A stretch of 64,000 nt of DNA. Source: Vicia villosa (Eukaryota > Streptophyta > Magnoliopsida > Fabales > Fabaceae). The translations under genes and the position numbers were made by a program. This document shows, in pieces, positions 24,568 to 35,820 of this stretch (its first letter is position 1; each line of letters opens with the position of its first letter). The notes under the pieces were generated by a model, which did not search any database, had not been told where the DNA came from, and worked only from the letters and a program-made list of their open reading frames with translations. Location of the stretch: contig NW_026705216.1 in assembly GCF_029867415.1 (NCBI RefSeq), positions 558,001 to 622,000 on the forward strand, written 5' to 3'.

Positions 24568-24700
24568 TTGCAACCAACACATTCATCAAACCAAATTGTT
24601 AACCTCTTCACCAAAGCTTTACATTTCGGTTCCTTCAATTCTATGGTATCTAAAATGGATTTGCTCAGCATCCATTCAAATTTAAGGGTGGGGTATCACA
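24568..24700 (+). pseudogene. Copia pol C-terminal remnant
   Basis: The frame reads NQIVNLFTKALHFGSFNSM followed by VSKMDLLSIHSNLR, which resembles the end of copia RNase H ([10 protein letters not shown]...F...L...M or KLG...LRG). It is cut immediately upstream of the LINE. No other part of this copia copy is recognisable to the left. Confidence 0.45.
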
Positions 24701-24755
24701 TTAATTATTTAATTAGGTTTATTTTATTTAATATTTTATATCATTCAGTTAAGAC

Positions 24756-24866
24756 ATGCAGGAAGAACCAGATTTTGTAAGTAGTCCTTTGGGGAATGCT
24801 GATTTCCAAGAAAAGCAAAATGAGACGGAGGAGGAAGTTGTTGTGGAGACACCTGACAGGTTTTGA
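24756..24866 (+). pseudogene. C-terminal tail of LINE ORF1
   Basis: A 36-codon acidic frame (MQEEPDFVSS... ending in DRF and TGA at 24864) lies 42 bases upstream of the first ORF2 methionine, where the end of ORF1 belongs in plant L1 elements. The gag-like RNA-binding domain is missing, so the LINE is 5'-truncated. Confidence 0.45.
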
Positions 24867-24908
24867 GATGTTTGCGATGGGTCAGTATTGAATTTTTGTC
24901 TGTGTTTA

Positions 24909-27900
24909 ATGATGATTGGACAAATAAACATTATAACTTGGAATTGCAAAGGAGCTGTGGGTAAAGATTTCTTTAGGTTTAGTAAATATTACAATGATAT
25001 TTATAAATCTGAGATATTTGTTTTCATGGAAACTAGAAGTAATCCAAGAAATTTGCACGGTCCTCTTCAAAAGCTGGGGTTTCTACATTTTACTGAAGTT
25101 GACAACCTTGGTTATGCGGGAGGAATTTTGGTAGCAAGCAAAGAAAGTATTTTGAAGGTGAGTCTGATTTGTAGGGGTGACCAATTCATTCACATGCAAA
25201 TTCATAATAAGCAAGGGTTTGAATGGGTGTACACAATGGTGTATGCTAGTCCTAATGAAGGGAACAGAAGACTGCTTTGGGATAATATGAAAGTTATAGC
25301 CAATAATAATCCTAAACTGTGGCTAGTAGCCGGAGATTTCAACGATATAGCTTTTGCCAACGAAAAATAGGGTGGGAGTCTTGTGTCTGCTCGTAAGTGC
25401 AGTATACTTAGAGATAACATGGAAATGTGTAAGTTGTGTGACCTTGGTGCTAATGGTCCCGGGTTCACATGGAGAGGGCCGATATTTCAAGGAGGTCAGT
25501 GGATCTTCGAAAGATTGGATAGAGCTATTTGTAATGAAGAGTGGAGATTGCTGTTCACGGAAGCGCAAGTGAAAGTTCTTACTAGAGTTGAATTTTCTGA
25601 TCACCATCCAATTATGATTGCGTTGACAAACAGTAGCCATGAGAGGATTCCTAAACCGTTTTGGTTTGAGAGTGCTTGGATGGTGGACAACAAGTATATA
25701 GATAGATTAAGGGGATTTTGGAATAAACAGGATGATTTTATGAAAAATCTTCAAAGAGTTGAATCTGATGCAAATGAGTGGAAGTCTTGTTCAGTTCAAC
25801 ATGTGCAAAAGGTTAAAAGATGTATTATGGCTCGTCTCCAAGGTATCCAAAGAGGCATTCAAGATAAGCATAATATTTCCGGCCAGTTGAGGTTAGAGAA
25901 AAAGCTGCAGGGGCCAGGGGGAGCTCAAAACAATCTTGCGCCAAGAAGAACTCATGTGGTTCCAGAGATCTAGAGCTCAATGGTTAGTTAATGGTGATAG
26001 GAACACGAAATACTACCATTTAAAGACAGTGGCCAAGAGAAAAAGTAACATGATCCTCATGATTAAAGATGACAGTGGCTTGTGGATAGAGGATAGTGAA
26101 AAGATCAAAGACTTGGTAAATGATTACTACAAAAAGTTGTTCACTATTGGGAGTAACTGGAATAGTTGGAAGCAAACTGATATATCTTATCCTAGCATGT
26201 TGGAGGCTGATATTGCAAAATTGAATGCTAAGGTGTGCAAGGAGGAAGTCAAGAAAGCGGTTTTTGATATGAAACCGTGGAAGGCTCCTAATCCAGACGG
26301 TTTTCCTACGGGATTCTATTAAAAATCTTGGGGGATTGTTGGTGATAGTGTGTGTGAATTTGTGAGCAGAATGTGAGAGAATCCTAGTGAGATTGGTCTT
26401 GTGAACAAAACTGATATCTGTCTTATTCCTAAAGTTGAGAATCTGAGTCAGGTGTCTTAATTTCGACCAATTTCTCTGTGCAATACTATATACAAAGTCT
26501 TAAGCATGATTGTGGTAGGAAGGCTAAAGAGTCACATGGATAAGTTGATATCTCCATACCAAACAGGTTTTGTCCCTGAAAGACTTATTCATGAAAATTA
26601 TTATAGCCAAGGAGGCTATGCATACGATGGAGAATATGAAAGGGAAAAAAAGGAGCTTTTGCGATTAAAGTTGATCTGTCTAAAGCCTATGACAAGTTGA
26701 GCTAAGATTTTATTTGGCAAACCTTAAGAGAAATTAAAATTCCGGATAACATGTTGAATGTAATAATGCACTCAGTTTCAAGTGTTGAAACAAACGTGAA
26801 TTGGAATGGAAGCAGGAATGATTTCTTCAGGCCGCAAAAAGGTATTCGTCAGGGTGATATGATTTCTCCGTACTTGTTTGTCATGTATATGGATAAATTG
26901 TCTCACTTAATTGAAGAAGAAGTTATGAGTAAAAGATGGAAAGGTTTGAAGTTAGGTAAACTAGGCATTATGGTGTCGCACCTTATGTTTGCCGACGACT
27001 TACTTATCTTTGGAGAAGCCTCTGAAGATCAAATCACGTGTGTTATGGAAACTCTTGATAATTTCTGTTATATGTCTGGTCAGGATATTAGCCAAGAAAA
27101 GACAAGTATACTTTTTTCAAAAAATGTTCATAGGAGTATGCAAGCAAAAATCCAGCATATTACCAAGTTCAGGAGTGTGAAAAGCTTTGGAAGGTATTTG
27201 GGAGTTCCGCTAAATGGGAAGAGGCTCAACAAAAGTGATTGTAGATATATTGTGGATCAAGTTTCTATGAAGCTTAATGGTTGGAAGAAGAAAAGTCTGG
27301 CTTTGGCCGGAAGAATCACCTTGGCAAAAATTGTAATCGAAGCTATCTCGTTATACCCTATGATGACATGTAAGTTACCTAAATCATGTATCGATACCAT
27401 TGAAAGTATGCAAAGGAAATTAGTGTGGGGCGAGACAGATGGAAACCGGAATATCCATGCGGTGGCTTTGGACACTGTTAAGCTGCCGAAAGAGTTAGGA
27501 GGCACGAGATTAAGAGATTTGAATGTGTTGAACCAAGTGTGCTTAATGAAGATTGGATGGCATATGTACAATAAATCCAGTGATTTCTGGTGCACGATTT
27601 TGACAAGTAAGTACAACATCCATGATAGTAAGGATATTCTAAGAATAAAACCTAATGCTTCGAGTCTTTGGAAGGATGTGGTTAAAACTCTCCCTAACAT
27701 GATGAACACAAGAGGTTGGGTGGTGGGAGATGGAAAGAATATTAGGTCTTGGGAAGATACTTGGTTAGGGTGTGATATTAGGTTGTGTAATGAGAATGTG
27801 GTCATTCCAGATTATCTAAAGGAAGTTACAGTTAGTGATCTTCTTAATGAGAATGGCGAATGGAATCTTGCGATATTGGATACCTGGCTGCCGAATCATT

Positions 27901-28339
27901 GGCTGGAGAAAATCACAGCTTGCATGCCCCCTAGCATGGAATCAACCGCTGACGTTTTTTATTTTGCAGGTACCGGTAAGGAGGAATTTTCGATCAAGGA
28001 AATGTTTAAGGAGATTAATGGCTATAATAATGAGAAGGTTGATGGAGATTGGAATAGGATTTGGAAAGCGTCGGTGCCGGAGAGGTGTAAAAGCTTTTTG
28101 TGGCTACTCAAGCATGATCAGTTATTAACAAATCTCAGTAAGAGTAAAAAGAGCCTAGGTAGTTCGGGCTGCAATCTTTGCGGTAACACTTGTGAGACTA
28201 CCATGCATGCTTTGAGGGACTGTTCCATCTGTGCTCAGGTTTGGAAGATTGTGGTTCCTAGTGACATGCTTGTGGAATTTTTTACAGCTGATCAAGATAA
28301 GTGGATCAAGATGAATCTCAATTATTGAGGCAATGCTAA
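24909..28339 (+). pseudogene. LINE (L1-type) ORF2: endonuclease, RT and zinc-finger part
   Basis: From the ATGs at 24909/24912 the frame starts with an AP-endonuclease (INIITWNCKG, METRS, GDFNDI, later SDHHP). Reverse transcriptase follows, with KGIRQGD-SPYLF near 26840-26880 and FADDLLIFGEA near 26990. Then comes a zf-RVT part (VPERCKSFLWLL, CNLCGN...HALRDC) near 28070-28220. Breaks: TAG at 25368; a 7-bp near-duplication at 25907-25920 that shifts the frame; stops at 26320, about 26374 and 26458 (the first and last look like CAA to TAA); a further shift near 26600; TGA at 28326. From 26751 to 28328 it is open (525 codons). It continues after the solo LTR at 30246. Confidence 0.9.
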
Positions 28340-30240
28340 TGTCATACCCCAAAATTTGCCCTCATATATTTGCAAATGTCATTTTATTTCAAATAAGTGA
28401 CATAGCCCAGTTGGTAAGGATTTGAGGTTAAACGGTTTATTATTATAACTATTATCATTACTAAACTTTTTTTTATTATAATAATTATTATTAGTAATAT
28501 TTTTGTTAATTGCTTCTATTATTATTATTATATTATTGTTATTATTACTATTATACTATTATTATTTTTATTATATTATTATTATTACTATTATTATTAT
28601 TATTCTTATTCTTATTATTATCCTATTTTTGCAGGTACTTCCTTTTGCTAAAGAGGAGCGGTGCAGGAATATGGGCTTACCATTGTTAGGGCATAAATCT
28701 TTTGCCTCTTCGAAAACCCCATTGGCATCCCATGGACCTCCAGCCACACCATATCAGATCAAATCCTGGTTTTTCTTTAATTCATTTTTTTAATTATTGG
28801 TTTATTGTTTTATTATTTAAATTTTCACTAAAACCTTAATTTTTTTCTCAAACCATAAAATTCATGTTATTTCCATAAATCACTCTAAAAATCTTTTTAT
28901 ATAAAATTAATTTGTTTTTTATTTAAATTAATAATTTAGAGTAATATTTATTTTTAGGTTTAAATAATTAATTTTTAAATTTAGGTTAATTCAACAATAA
29001 CATTTTTAGACTTAGGTTAATTTAATCAAATTAGGATTTTTAGGCTAATTTATTTTTAGGTTTTCTAACCCTGATTTTATTTTTTTGGCTAACTATTTTT
29101 TATTATAACTATTAATTATTGGTTTCTCTAACCCTTTTAATTTTTTATCTGTTACCTTATAATTGTTGAGGTTTCTTTATTGCGCGATTCTTTTCTCATA
29201 TCTTATTCAAGAGTATGTCGCATGCCTTTAATTTGTTCGGTTATTTATTTTTTTGCCATTTAAATTCTAGAAAATGTGTATAGGCTTGCAAGGTTTTTTA
29301 TAATAGTTTAGCTTTATTTCCTGCCCTTATTTTCTGTACATTATAACTGCTTATTTTCATTAACTGTGTGGTTAGTAATTTAGGGAGTGACAACAGTTAA
29401 TAAATTTAGTTTGCCTAATACAAGATAAATATCTGAATATAATCACGTGATTGTTGCACCCACACACCTTTAGGGTAATTCCTCTTATGCTGCCTTCGAT
29501 CAAAAATAGTCAAGTCCCTCGGATACAAGGATGCCTTAGCAAATGTTGCCCTCAGTTCATTATCATCATCAAAGATCATAAGTCCCTTCGATGTTGCCTA
29601 AAAATGTATATGATCTTGTCCCGCGAAGTTGCCTACAATAAGATGATGATTGTCCCTTTCGAATGCTAAGGTATCCTCATTTGTTGCCTAAAATGACTAT
29701 TATATCTTTCCCTGAGACTTCCTACCCTCTTTATGGTATGGATAGCCTTATGGCGAACGATAATTCTTGACGACCCTTTTCAAATCCAATGAAAAGACTA
29801 CCTACCCTTCTTATGGTATGGATAGCCCTTTCAAACGAAAATCTTAAAGAAGAGAAAAACATTAAATTTAGGGTAGGTGCTTTTAACTGCTTGCTCACAA
29901 CAACTTTCAAATTACTTTTCATACCTCCTTTTCAAAACAATTTCCAAAAGGCTACGCTAATTTACAAGCTAAAGTCCTTATTCAAATCTTTTCAATTCAC
30001 ACACGACACTCTTTCAAACAATTCAAACAAACAAGTGAGCTAAGCAATTAAGAGCCCATGGATAACCATGGATACAAAGAGTGCTTACACCTTCCCTTTG
30101 TATAACCTACCCCCCGAACTCAAGTTTTTTAAAAAGGTCTTTCCTGTTCTTTTAGCCTTTCCAATTGGATAAAATAAAAGTCGGTGGAGACTCTTGCTAT
30201 CCGCAACATTTCAAAAAGTCAGTTGTCCCACCGAGTTACA
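28340..30240 (+). mobile_element. 1901-bp solo LTR (gypsy Ogre/Tat-like) with GCTAA duplication
   Basis: Begins TGTCATACCCC and ends ACCGAGTTACA. It is flanked by GCTAA at 28335-28339 and 30241-30245. Removal of the LTR and one GCTAA restores the LINE frame (GNAN to SNWSN). The 3' end carries GGTGGAGACTCTTGCTATCC, homologous to the GGTGGCGACTCTTGCTTAACC end of the reversed LTR at 49288. These ends resemble the long LTRs of legume Ogre/Tat gypsy elements; this family assignment is from memory. A (TTA)n-rich tract fills about 28438-28622. Small open frames inside are not genes. Confidence 0.85.
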
Positions 30241-30245
30241 GCTAA

Positions 30246-30945
30246 TTCAAACTGGAGCAACATTTGGATTACTGCTTGTCATGCCCTTTGGACGTGGCGC
30301 AATCTTAAAGAACATAATGAGGACTATAAGAGACCTTTAGATCCTATTGTTCACATTTTGAGGAGAGGAGAAGACTATATGCAATCTGTAAATCTTTTCA
30401 ACACAGTTAGAATTGATGATAGTGCAAAAAATCTTATTTGTTGGAAACCCCCCACTAGAGGTATGCTCAAATTGAATACTGATGGTGCTAGTAATTCTGA
30501 TAAAGATGCTGGTTGTGGCGGTGTTCTAAGAGATCATAAGGGCACTTGGAAAGGAGGCTTCTACAAATTTATGGGAAATTGCAGTGTTCATGTGGCTGAA
30601 TTCTGGGGAGTGTTAGAAGGTTTACACCTTTTGAAAAAATTAGGCTATGCGCAAGTGGAAATTAACGTCGATTCTATGATTGTTGTTAAAGCTATCGAAG
30701 AAGGAAAGGTGGGTATGGTTGAGTGTGTTGCTATTCTTCGGTGAATTTTGGAGGTTATGTCAACCTTAGAAGTGGTTGTAATTTCGCATGTCTATAGGCA
30801 AGCTAATTCCCGTGCATACTGTTTGGCAAAGCATAGTTTCATTGATAGGAAGTTTGCTGTTTACAAGGAGGCTCCTTATTATGTGAGGCAATTTTTAGAT
30901 TTAGATGATACTGGGATTGTTACTCCCACTGTGTTTCTTGAGTAG
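30246..30945 (+). pseudogene. LINE ORF2 C-terminus: RNase H domain
   Basis: Continuation of the LINE after the solo LTR. SNWSNIWITACHALWTWRN leads into an RNase H of the RVT_3 type with LNTDGA, AEFWGVLEGL, INVDSMIVVKA and YRQANSRAYCLAKH. One in-frame TGA at 30742 (probably CGA to TGA) interrupts RR-ILEVM. In the last motif the usual aspartate of ANxxAD is replaced by tyrosine or cysteine (RAYCLA), so RNase H is probably inactive. Confidence 0.85.
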
Positions 30946-30992
30946 TTGTTTTTCTTTTTGGGCTTAGGCCCTCTTTTTAATAAAAAAAAAAA
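30946..30992 (+). other. LINE 3' end: GC hairpin and poly(A)
   Basis: After the stop comes TTTTTGGGCTTAGGCCCTC, a short hairpin (GGGCTTAGGCCC), then CTTTTTAAT and eleven A residues. A second LINE ends with the near-identical GGGCCTTTGGCCC at 34089, so this is the conserved 3' end of the family. A target duplication could not be identified. Confidence 0.7.
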
Positions 30993-31092
30993 TTCACCTA
31001 TGTTCCCCTTATGTTGGTTACATTTAAATTAATGATGTATATTTATGGGATCATTGGTTCTGACTAATTAATTTTTTATTGAATAAAATATA

Positions 31093-31365
31093 CTCCCTCC
31101 GTCTCACAATAGGCGTCCTTTTTGAGATTTTCACACTTTTTAAAAAAATGATTAATTATGTTGATTTCAATGATAAAATGAGTCTCATTTACTAAAATAA
31201 TCTTATTAATAACAGATAGTGTAGTACTTAAATGAATTAAAATACCATAAATAAGGATAAATTAGTGGAAAGAAATAATAAATATTACATTGATATTTTA
31301 AATGGACAAATAATTTGAGACAAATAAAAATTGGAAACAGGACACCTATTGTTAAACGGATGGAG
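31093..31365. mobile_element. Stowaway MITE with TA duplication
   Basis: Left terminus CTCCCTCCGTCTCACAATAG; the right terminus in reverse complement is CTCCATCCGTTTAACAATAG. Both are flanked by TA (31091-31092 and 31366-31367). The CTCCCTCCGT terminus is diagnostic of Stowaway (Tc1/mariner) MITEs. Length 273 bp, AT-rich interior, no transposase. Confidence 0.92.
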
Positions 31366-31500
31366 TATATTTTTTATTTTCTTTTTCATTTGTCTATCTT
31401 TATTTCAATGAGAAAAAAAACTAATGTAACACTTTTTTTTTTGGGTTAAATACTATTTACCCCATACCAAAGTAGCGAGTTTCAGTTTTCCCCCTTATTA

Positions 31501-31750
31501 AAAAAAAATTTAGCCTTGGCCCCTTAACAAAAAAGATTGGGCTTGTGGAATCTTCCTAGTTGGCACTGAATCTTCTTACGTGGCGCTTGCTGACTTGAAA
31601 AGCTTGGAAAAACTAGAAACTTATTTAAAAAAATTTAGCCTTGGCCCCTTAACAAAAAAGATTGGGCTTGTGGAATCTTCCTAGTTGGCACTGAATCTTC
31701 TTGCGTGGCGCTTGCTGACTTGAAAAGCTTGGAAAAACTAGAAAAAACAC
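31501..31750. repeat. 125-bp tandem duplication
   Basis: A block starting TTTAGCCTTGGCCCC and ending GGAAAAACTAGAAA is present twice with a period of 125 (31511 and 31636). The copies are almost identical (one A/G difference in CTTACGTGG versus CTTGCGTGG). A tRNA-like box arrangement on the minus strand follows at 31774-31830. Confidence 0.85.
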
Positions 31751-31773
31751 AAGAAAATAAAACACAATGGGAA

Positions 31774-31830
31774 GGATTTGAACTCAGCTTCAAGAGGTAC
31801 ACATGCACTCCCTCTACCACTAGGCTGTAG
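31774..31830 (-). repeat. tRNA-like A/B-box module
   Basis: Minus strand: AGCCTAGTGGTAGAGGGAG (A-box-like) followed about 30 bases later by AGTTCAAATCC (B-box-like). No complete cloverleaf is evident, so this is a tRNA-derived relic rather than a gene. Confidence 0.4.
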
Positions 31831-31954
31831 AAACTTTCATGTTTTAAATATGGAAGGATCCGTATATGTAGCATATTTTCTACTTTTCTACTTATTTTTC
31901 AATAATAGTATATATTCATATTTATAATTAATTAAGTAATAAATAAAGAGTTTA

Positions 31955-32122
31955 AAGGTAGTGCACTGACAGTGTAAACAAACTTTACACATACATCTAA
32001 TCAAAATCCTTACACTTGCCATGTCATATTAATTTTTTTAAATTAAAATTGTGTTTTAATTAGATGCATGGTTGTGATTGGTTGATAGTGTAAAAATATT
32101 TTACACTGTCAGTGCATATCCC
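31955..32122. mobile_element. Short palindromic MITE (GTGCACTGACAGTGTAAA termini)
   Basis: Left end AAAGGTAGTGCACTGACAGT; the right end in reverse complement is AAAGGGATATGCACTGACAG followed by TGTAAAA. The middle is also self-complementary (ATGCATGGTTGTGATTGG against CTAATCAAAATCC-type sequence). About 165 bp. The target duplication is not certain, so the superfamily is left open. Confidence 0.75.
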
Positions 32123-32224
32123 TTTTTCTCATAAATAAATATTAATAATATTAATAATAAATAATTAATACATAACTCATATTAATAATAAATAAATAAA
32201 ATAAATAAATAAAGTAATATATAA

Positions 32225-32800
32225 ATATTAATAATAAATAAAAAAAAGTTAATTAAAAAACTAAATAAAATTATTAAAAAAACGTTAATTAAAAAAATTA
32301 TTAAAAAAAAATTAAATAAAATTATTAAAGAAACGTTTATATAAATTAAAAAAACTGAATAAAAATATTTATGAAAATTATTTAAAAAATGTTTATATAA
32401 ATTATTAAATATTACATTTATATAATTATAAAAAAAACGTTAATTAAAAAAATTATTAAAAAAAACATTTAAATAAAATTATTAAAAAAACGTTTATATA
32501 AATTAAAAAAACTGAATAAAAATATTTATGAAAATTATTTAAAAAAATGTTTATATAAATTATTAAATATTACATTTATATAATTATAAAAAAATGTTAA
32601 TTAAAAAAATTATTAAAAAAACATTTAAATAAAATTATTAAAAAAACGTTTATATAAATTAAAAAAACTGAATAAAAGTATTTATGAAAATTATTAAAAA
32701 AAATGTTTATATAAATTATTAAATATTACATTTATCAAAAAAAATATTTATATAAATTATTAAAAAAAACATTTAAATAAAATTATTAAAAAAACGTTTT
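32225..32800. repeat. AT-rich tandem array, ~155-bp period
   Basis: The block CGTTAATTAAAAAAATTATT recurs at 32283, 32438 and (as TGTTAATT) 32595, with the same internal order of CATTTAAATAAAATTATT, CGTTTATATAAATT, ACTGAATAAAAATATTTATG and AAATATTACATTTAT in each unit. About 3.5 copies. It lies immediately upstream of a 5'-truncated LINE. Confidence 0.85.
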
Positions 32801-32941
32801 TATAAATTAAAATTATATAAAAATATTTTAATTATGTTTTAATTAATAATTATATAAAAAATTAAAATAATTTTTTAATAAAATTATATAAAATCTCCTT
32901 AATAACTTTCCATATAAACTCCCAATTAAGTTTATATAAAA

Positions 32942-34075
32942 ATGAAGGCTATTATGCCGCCACAGCAGGATGGTGGGGAAGATAAGTTCATGCTTGCTGG
33001 CTCCGGTGATGGTGATTTTTCGGTCAAGGCTATGTATCAGGCGCTAGCAGGGATAAATAGTGGGAGAGAAAACAAATGTTGGGAGTATATTTGGAGATTG
33101 AGAGTTCCTGAAAGAATTAGGAGCTTTTTATGGTTGGTCTATCATGAGAAACTTCTGACCAATATGAATAAAAGTAGACGTGGGCTAGGCACTGCAGCAT
33201 GTATTTTGTGTGGGAATGTTCTTGAGAGTAATATGCATGCATTGAGGGACTGTTGGAAGGCTCAAAAGGTTTGGAACATCTTGAAGCCCACTGGTTATGT
33301 GAGGAGTTTTTATACGCAGCATGATTTTAAGAAATGGTTTGAAGAGAACCTCAAGGTGCACCGTAAGCATGATGATTCTTGGTGTCAGACTTTTGCTACA
33401 TGTTGCTACTTCATTTGGATGTGGAGAAATTTGGAGGTGCATGGTGGTAACGGGAGCCGGCCGTTTGATCCTGGCCTATTCATTTCTCAGAAGGTGCAAG
33501 AGTATGAGAAAGCTAGTGAGATGAGAATATATGGTTTTGCTAATATGAATTATGAGAGGAACTCCACTTGGTGCCCTCCTCGTATAAACTGGGTGAAGAT
33601 GAATTCGGATGGTGCTTGTAGAGGTAATATGGTGGTTGGTTGTGGAGGTGTGATCCGGAACCATCTTGGAGATTGGTTGGGTGGTTTCTCAAAAAGCTTG
33701 GGTATGTGTAATTCTTTTATTGCAGAACTTTGGGGTGTGTTTGAGGGTCTAAAACTCGTTGTAGCTTTTGGTTATTGTTACGTGGAAATCAATGTTGATT
33801 CAACCTTGGTGGTGGAAGCGGTTGATAAAGGTAGCGCTAATCAGATTGGTAGCCTGGTGATCCTTGATAAGATTAAATTACTTATGGCCAAGCTGGATGG
33901 TGTTCTAATTGCTCACTCGGTTAGAGAAACGAATATGTGTGCTGACACTCTTGCTTCTGTTGGGTGTAATCAAAAGTCGGAGATGATGATTTATAGTTCG
34001 CCTCCTACTTATATTTCTAGGTTCTTAGCTGAGGATGCCTTTGGGCTGACCTCTGCTAGGTGTTTTCCTCCTTAG
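32942..34075 (+). CDS. 5'-truncated LINE ORF2 end, fully open (zf-RVT + RNase H, 377 aa)
   Basis: The frame is open over 377 codons. Residues ~20-115 are the zf-RVT region (VPERIRSFLWLV; C-x2-C near 87-90; HALRDC near 98-103). Residues ~215-345 are an RVT_3-type RNase H with D223 (MNSDGA), E262 (AELWGV), D286 (INVDST) and D335 (MCADTLA), so all four acidic residues are kept. It aligns with the end of the LINE at 27900-30945 from the ACMPP/AIMPP position on. Endonuclease and RT are absent, as usual for a 5'-truncated copy. It may simply be young; expression would need an outside promoter. Confidence 0.8.
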   Translation: MKAIMPPQQDGGEDKFMLAGSGDGDFSVKAMYQALAGINSGRENKCWEYIWRLRVPERIRSFLWLVYHEKLLTNMNKSRRGLGTAACILCGNVLESNMHALRDCWKAQKVWNILKPTGYVRSFYTQHDFKKWFEENLKVHRKHDDSWCQTFATCCYFIWMWRNLEVHGGNGSRPFDPGLFISQKVQEYEKASEMRIYGFANMNYERNSTWCPPRINWVKMNSDGACRGNMVVGCGGVIRNHLGDWLGGFSKSLGMCNSFIAELWGVFEGLKLVVAFGYCYVEINVDSTLVVEAVDKGSANQIGSLVILDKIKLLMAKLDGVLIAHSVRETNMCADTLASVGCNQKSEMMIYSSPPTYISRFLAEDAFGLTSARCFPP

Positions 34076-34084
34076 TCTTTCTTC

Positions 34085-34109
34085 CTTTTGGGCCTTTGGC
34101 CCTCTTTGT

Positions 34110-34145
<36 letters not shown>
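34085..34145 (+). other. LINE 3' end hairpin and (AT)n tail
   Basis: TTTTGGGCCTTTGGCCCTC forms a GGGCC-TTT-GGCCC hairpin, as in the other LINE, followed by TTTGTAATA and an (AT)n run (about 34113-34145) where a poly(A) tail is expected. Confidence 0.7.
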
Positions 34146-34149
<4 letters not shown>

Positions 34150-34959
34150 AACTTTTCAAAATGTAAGCAACTTATAATATATGGAACTCCTTTGCAATTA
34201 CTTTCAACAAAACATGCATGGTTTGGTGGTAAACTAATGTAACACCATTTAATTTCAAAGTGTTGCAAAACTCTAAAAAGATAGACAAGTGAGAACTCGA
34301 AAATCTAAATTTACAGTTCCACCGTTAGAAGAAAGGGGTTTATATCAAAATTATTTTCCTCAACAACTTAGGGAAATTAGTACTTGTTCGTAACTTCATA
34401 TTCATTCTGTTGGGGGATGTGTAAAATTCTTTAAAGAGCGATTTGCGACAATCACTATGTTTTTGTTTTTAAAAATTAATTTAATGTAGTTCTCGTTTTC
34501 TTTTATGCAAGAATCTCTCACCCTCAAGTTTTTCTTTGACCATGTCCCAGAGATTTTGAGTATTTTATATAAAGGAAATTTAGATATAATTAAGTATGAT
34601 TTTATTTTATTTTTTAATAAAAATATAACAAATTTATAATTTTCTCTTATACATACAATTTTTTTTTCTATTTTTCCTCCTTTAACAATATTTAAGTATA
34701 CTTTTCGTATTTTTATTAAAAAAAATAATTTAACTTATAAATGAGAAATTATATTTCGACACAATATTGAATTTAAATTATAATTATTGTTTTTGATTAA
34801 TTCAAAGTAGTAATTAAAAAAGGTATTATATTAGGATGAAATTGTATAGATAAAGGTCTTCAATATTCATTTTCTCATAAAGTTAATTACTTCATTATAT
34901 TTCATTTCTCACATACCTCAAAATCAATTACAAATATCTTCTATACACCCAACACAAAG

Positions 34960-35038
<79 letters not shown>

Positions 35039-35379
35039 TTCAGAATAAAAGTAATGATAAAAAATTTATGTTTAAAACTAAAAATAACCCATTTTTATCC
35101 ATATCTATCCTATAAACTTTATAAGTTGTTATAATGTCAATACAATAATTTTTTTATTTCAAATCATATTAGTAAAACATCCATCCTATGTCTTTTGAAT
35201 AGTTAGCGTGTAAAATAATATTTTTTTTTCAAGTAAAGAAATTGAATTAAAAAGAGTACTAAGGATATTATAACCTAAACACGACAGTTACACCAATCAA
35301 TTCAATAAATTTTATTACAATTTTTTCGAAACAAAACAAACCACTCGGACAGTTACATAAATCAGTCTAATAAATTTTA
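34146..35379. other. AT-rich gene-free stretch with (TA)n
   Basis: No gene recognised. A (TA)n microsatellite occupies about 34962-35033. The rest is AT-rich. Confidence 0.6.
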
Positions 35380-35820
35380 TTACAATTTTTTTCGAAATGA
35401 AGCAAACCACTTTAAAGAACTAAGTTTTTTCACATACATCAATTCTACAATATCGGTAAAAATTTCTTTTAAGATGATTTTGTTCCTGTCGAACCACAAA
35501 CTAAAGCAAAGCGGACATACCAAATTATGTGGTCCCTTAATGACGTTCCCTTTCTTCAATTCATCTTTCATCTTTAACTTAATAAGAAAACGCCAAATTA
35601 AAACCTTCATTTTTCTCAATAATTTTAAACTCCATAAAACATTTAAAATCAATGTCGTTTCTACCTCGATTCCCGGTACTGAATTTTCCAATTACACCAG
35701 CACATTCTCAACCGAAAAAATAGAACCGTATTTCCACCAAACAAATGCAACAGTCATGAAAATATTAGGTTTGATTTGCCGATTATACTTCAAATTATTA
35801 GAAAATATTCAATTTTATGT
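35380..35820 (-). pseudogene. Degenerate LINE fragment (zf-RVT region)
   Basis: The minus strand reads an FSVENVLV-like piece, then LWSLKLLRKMKVLIWRFLIK and KGPHNLVCPLCF, then LWFDRNKIILKEIF. This is the zf-RVT arrangement (W, VP-K-F-WR, P-C-x2-C, W--RN) of plant non-LTR elements, but a different family from the two plus-strand LINEs. Stops and missing sequence between CPLCF and LWFDRN mark it as a relic. Confidence 0.5.

Noticed and set aside
24888..24908. LINE ORF2 start at 24888
   Set aside because: The codon there is TTG; the first ATGs in frame are 24909 and 24912 and lead directly into the endonuclease domain.
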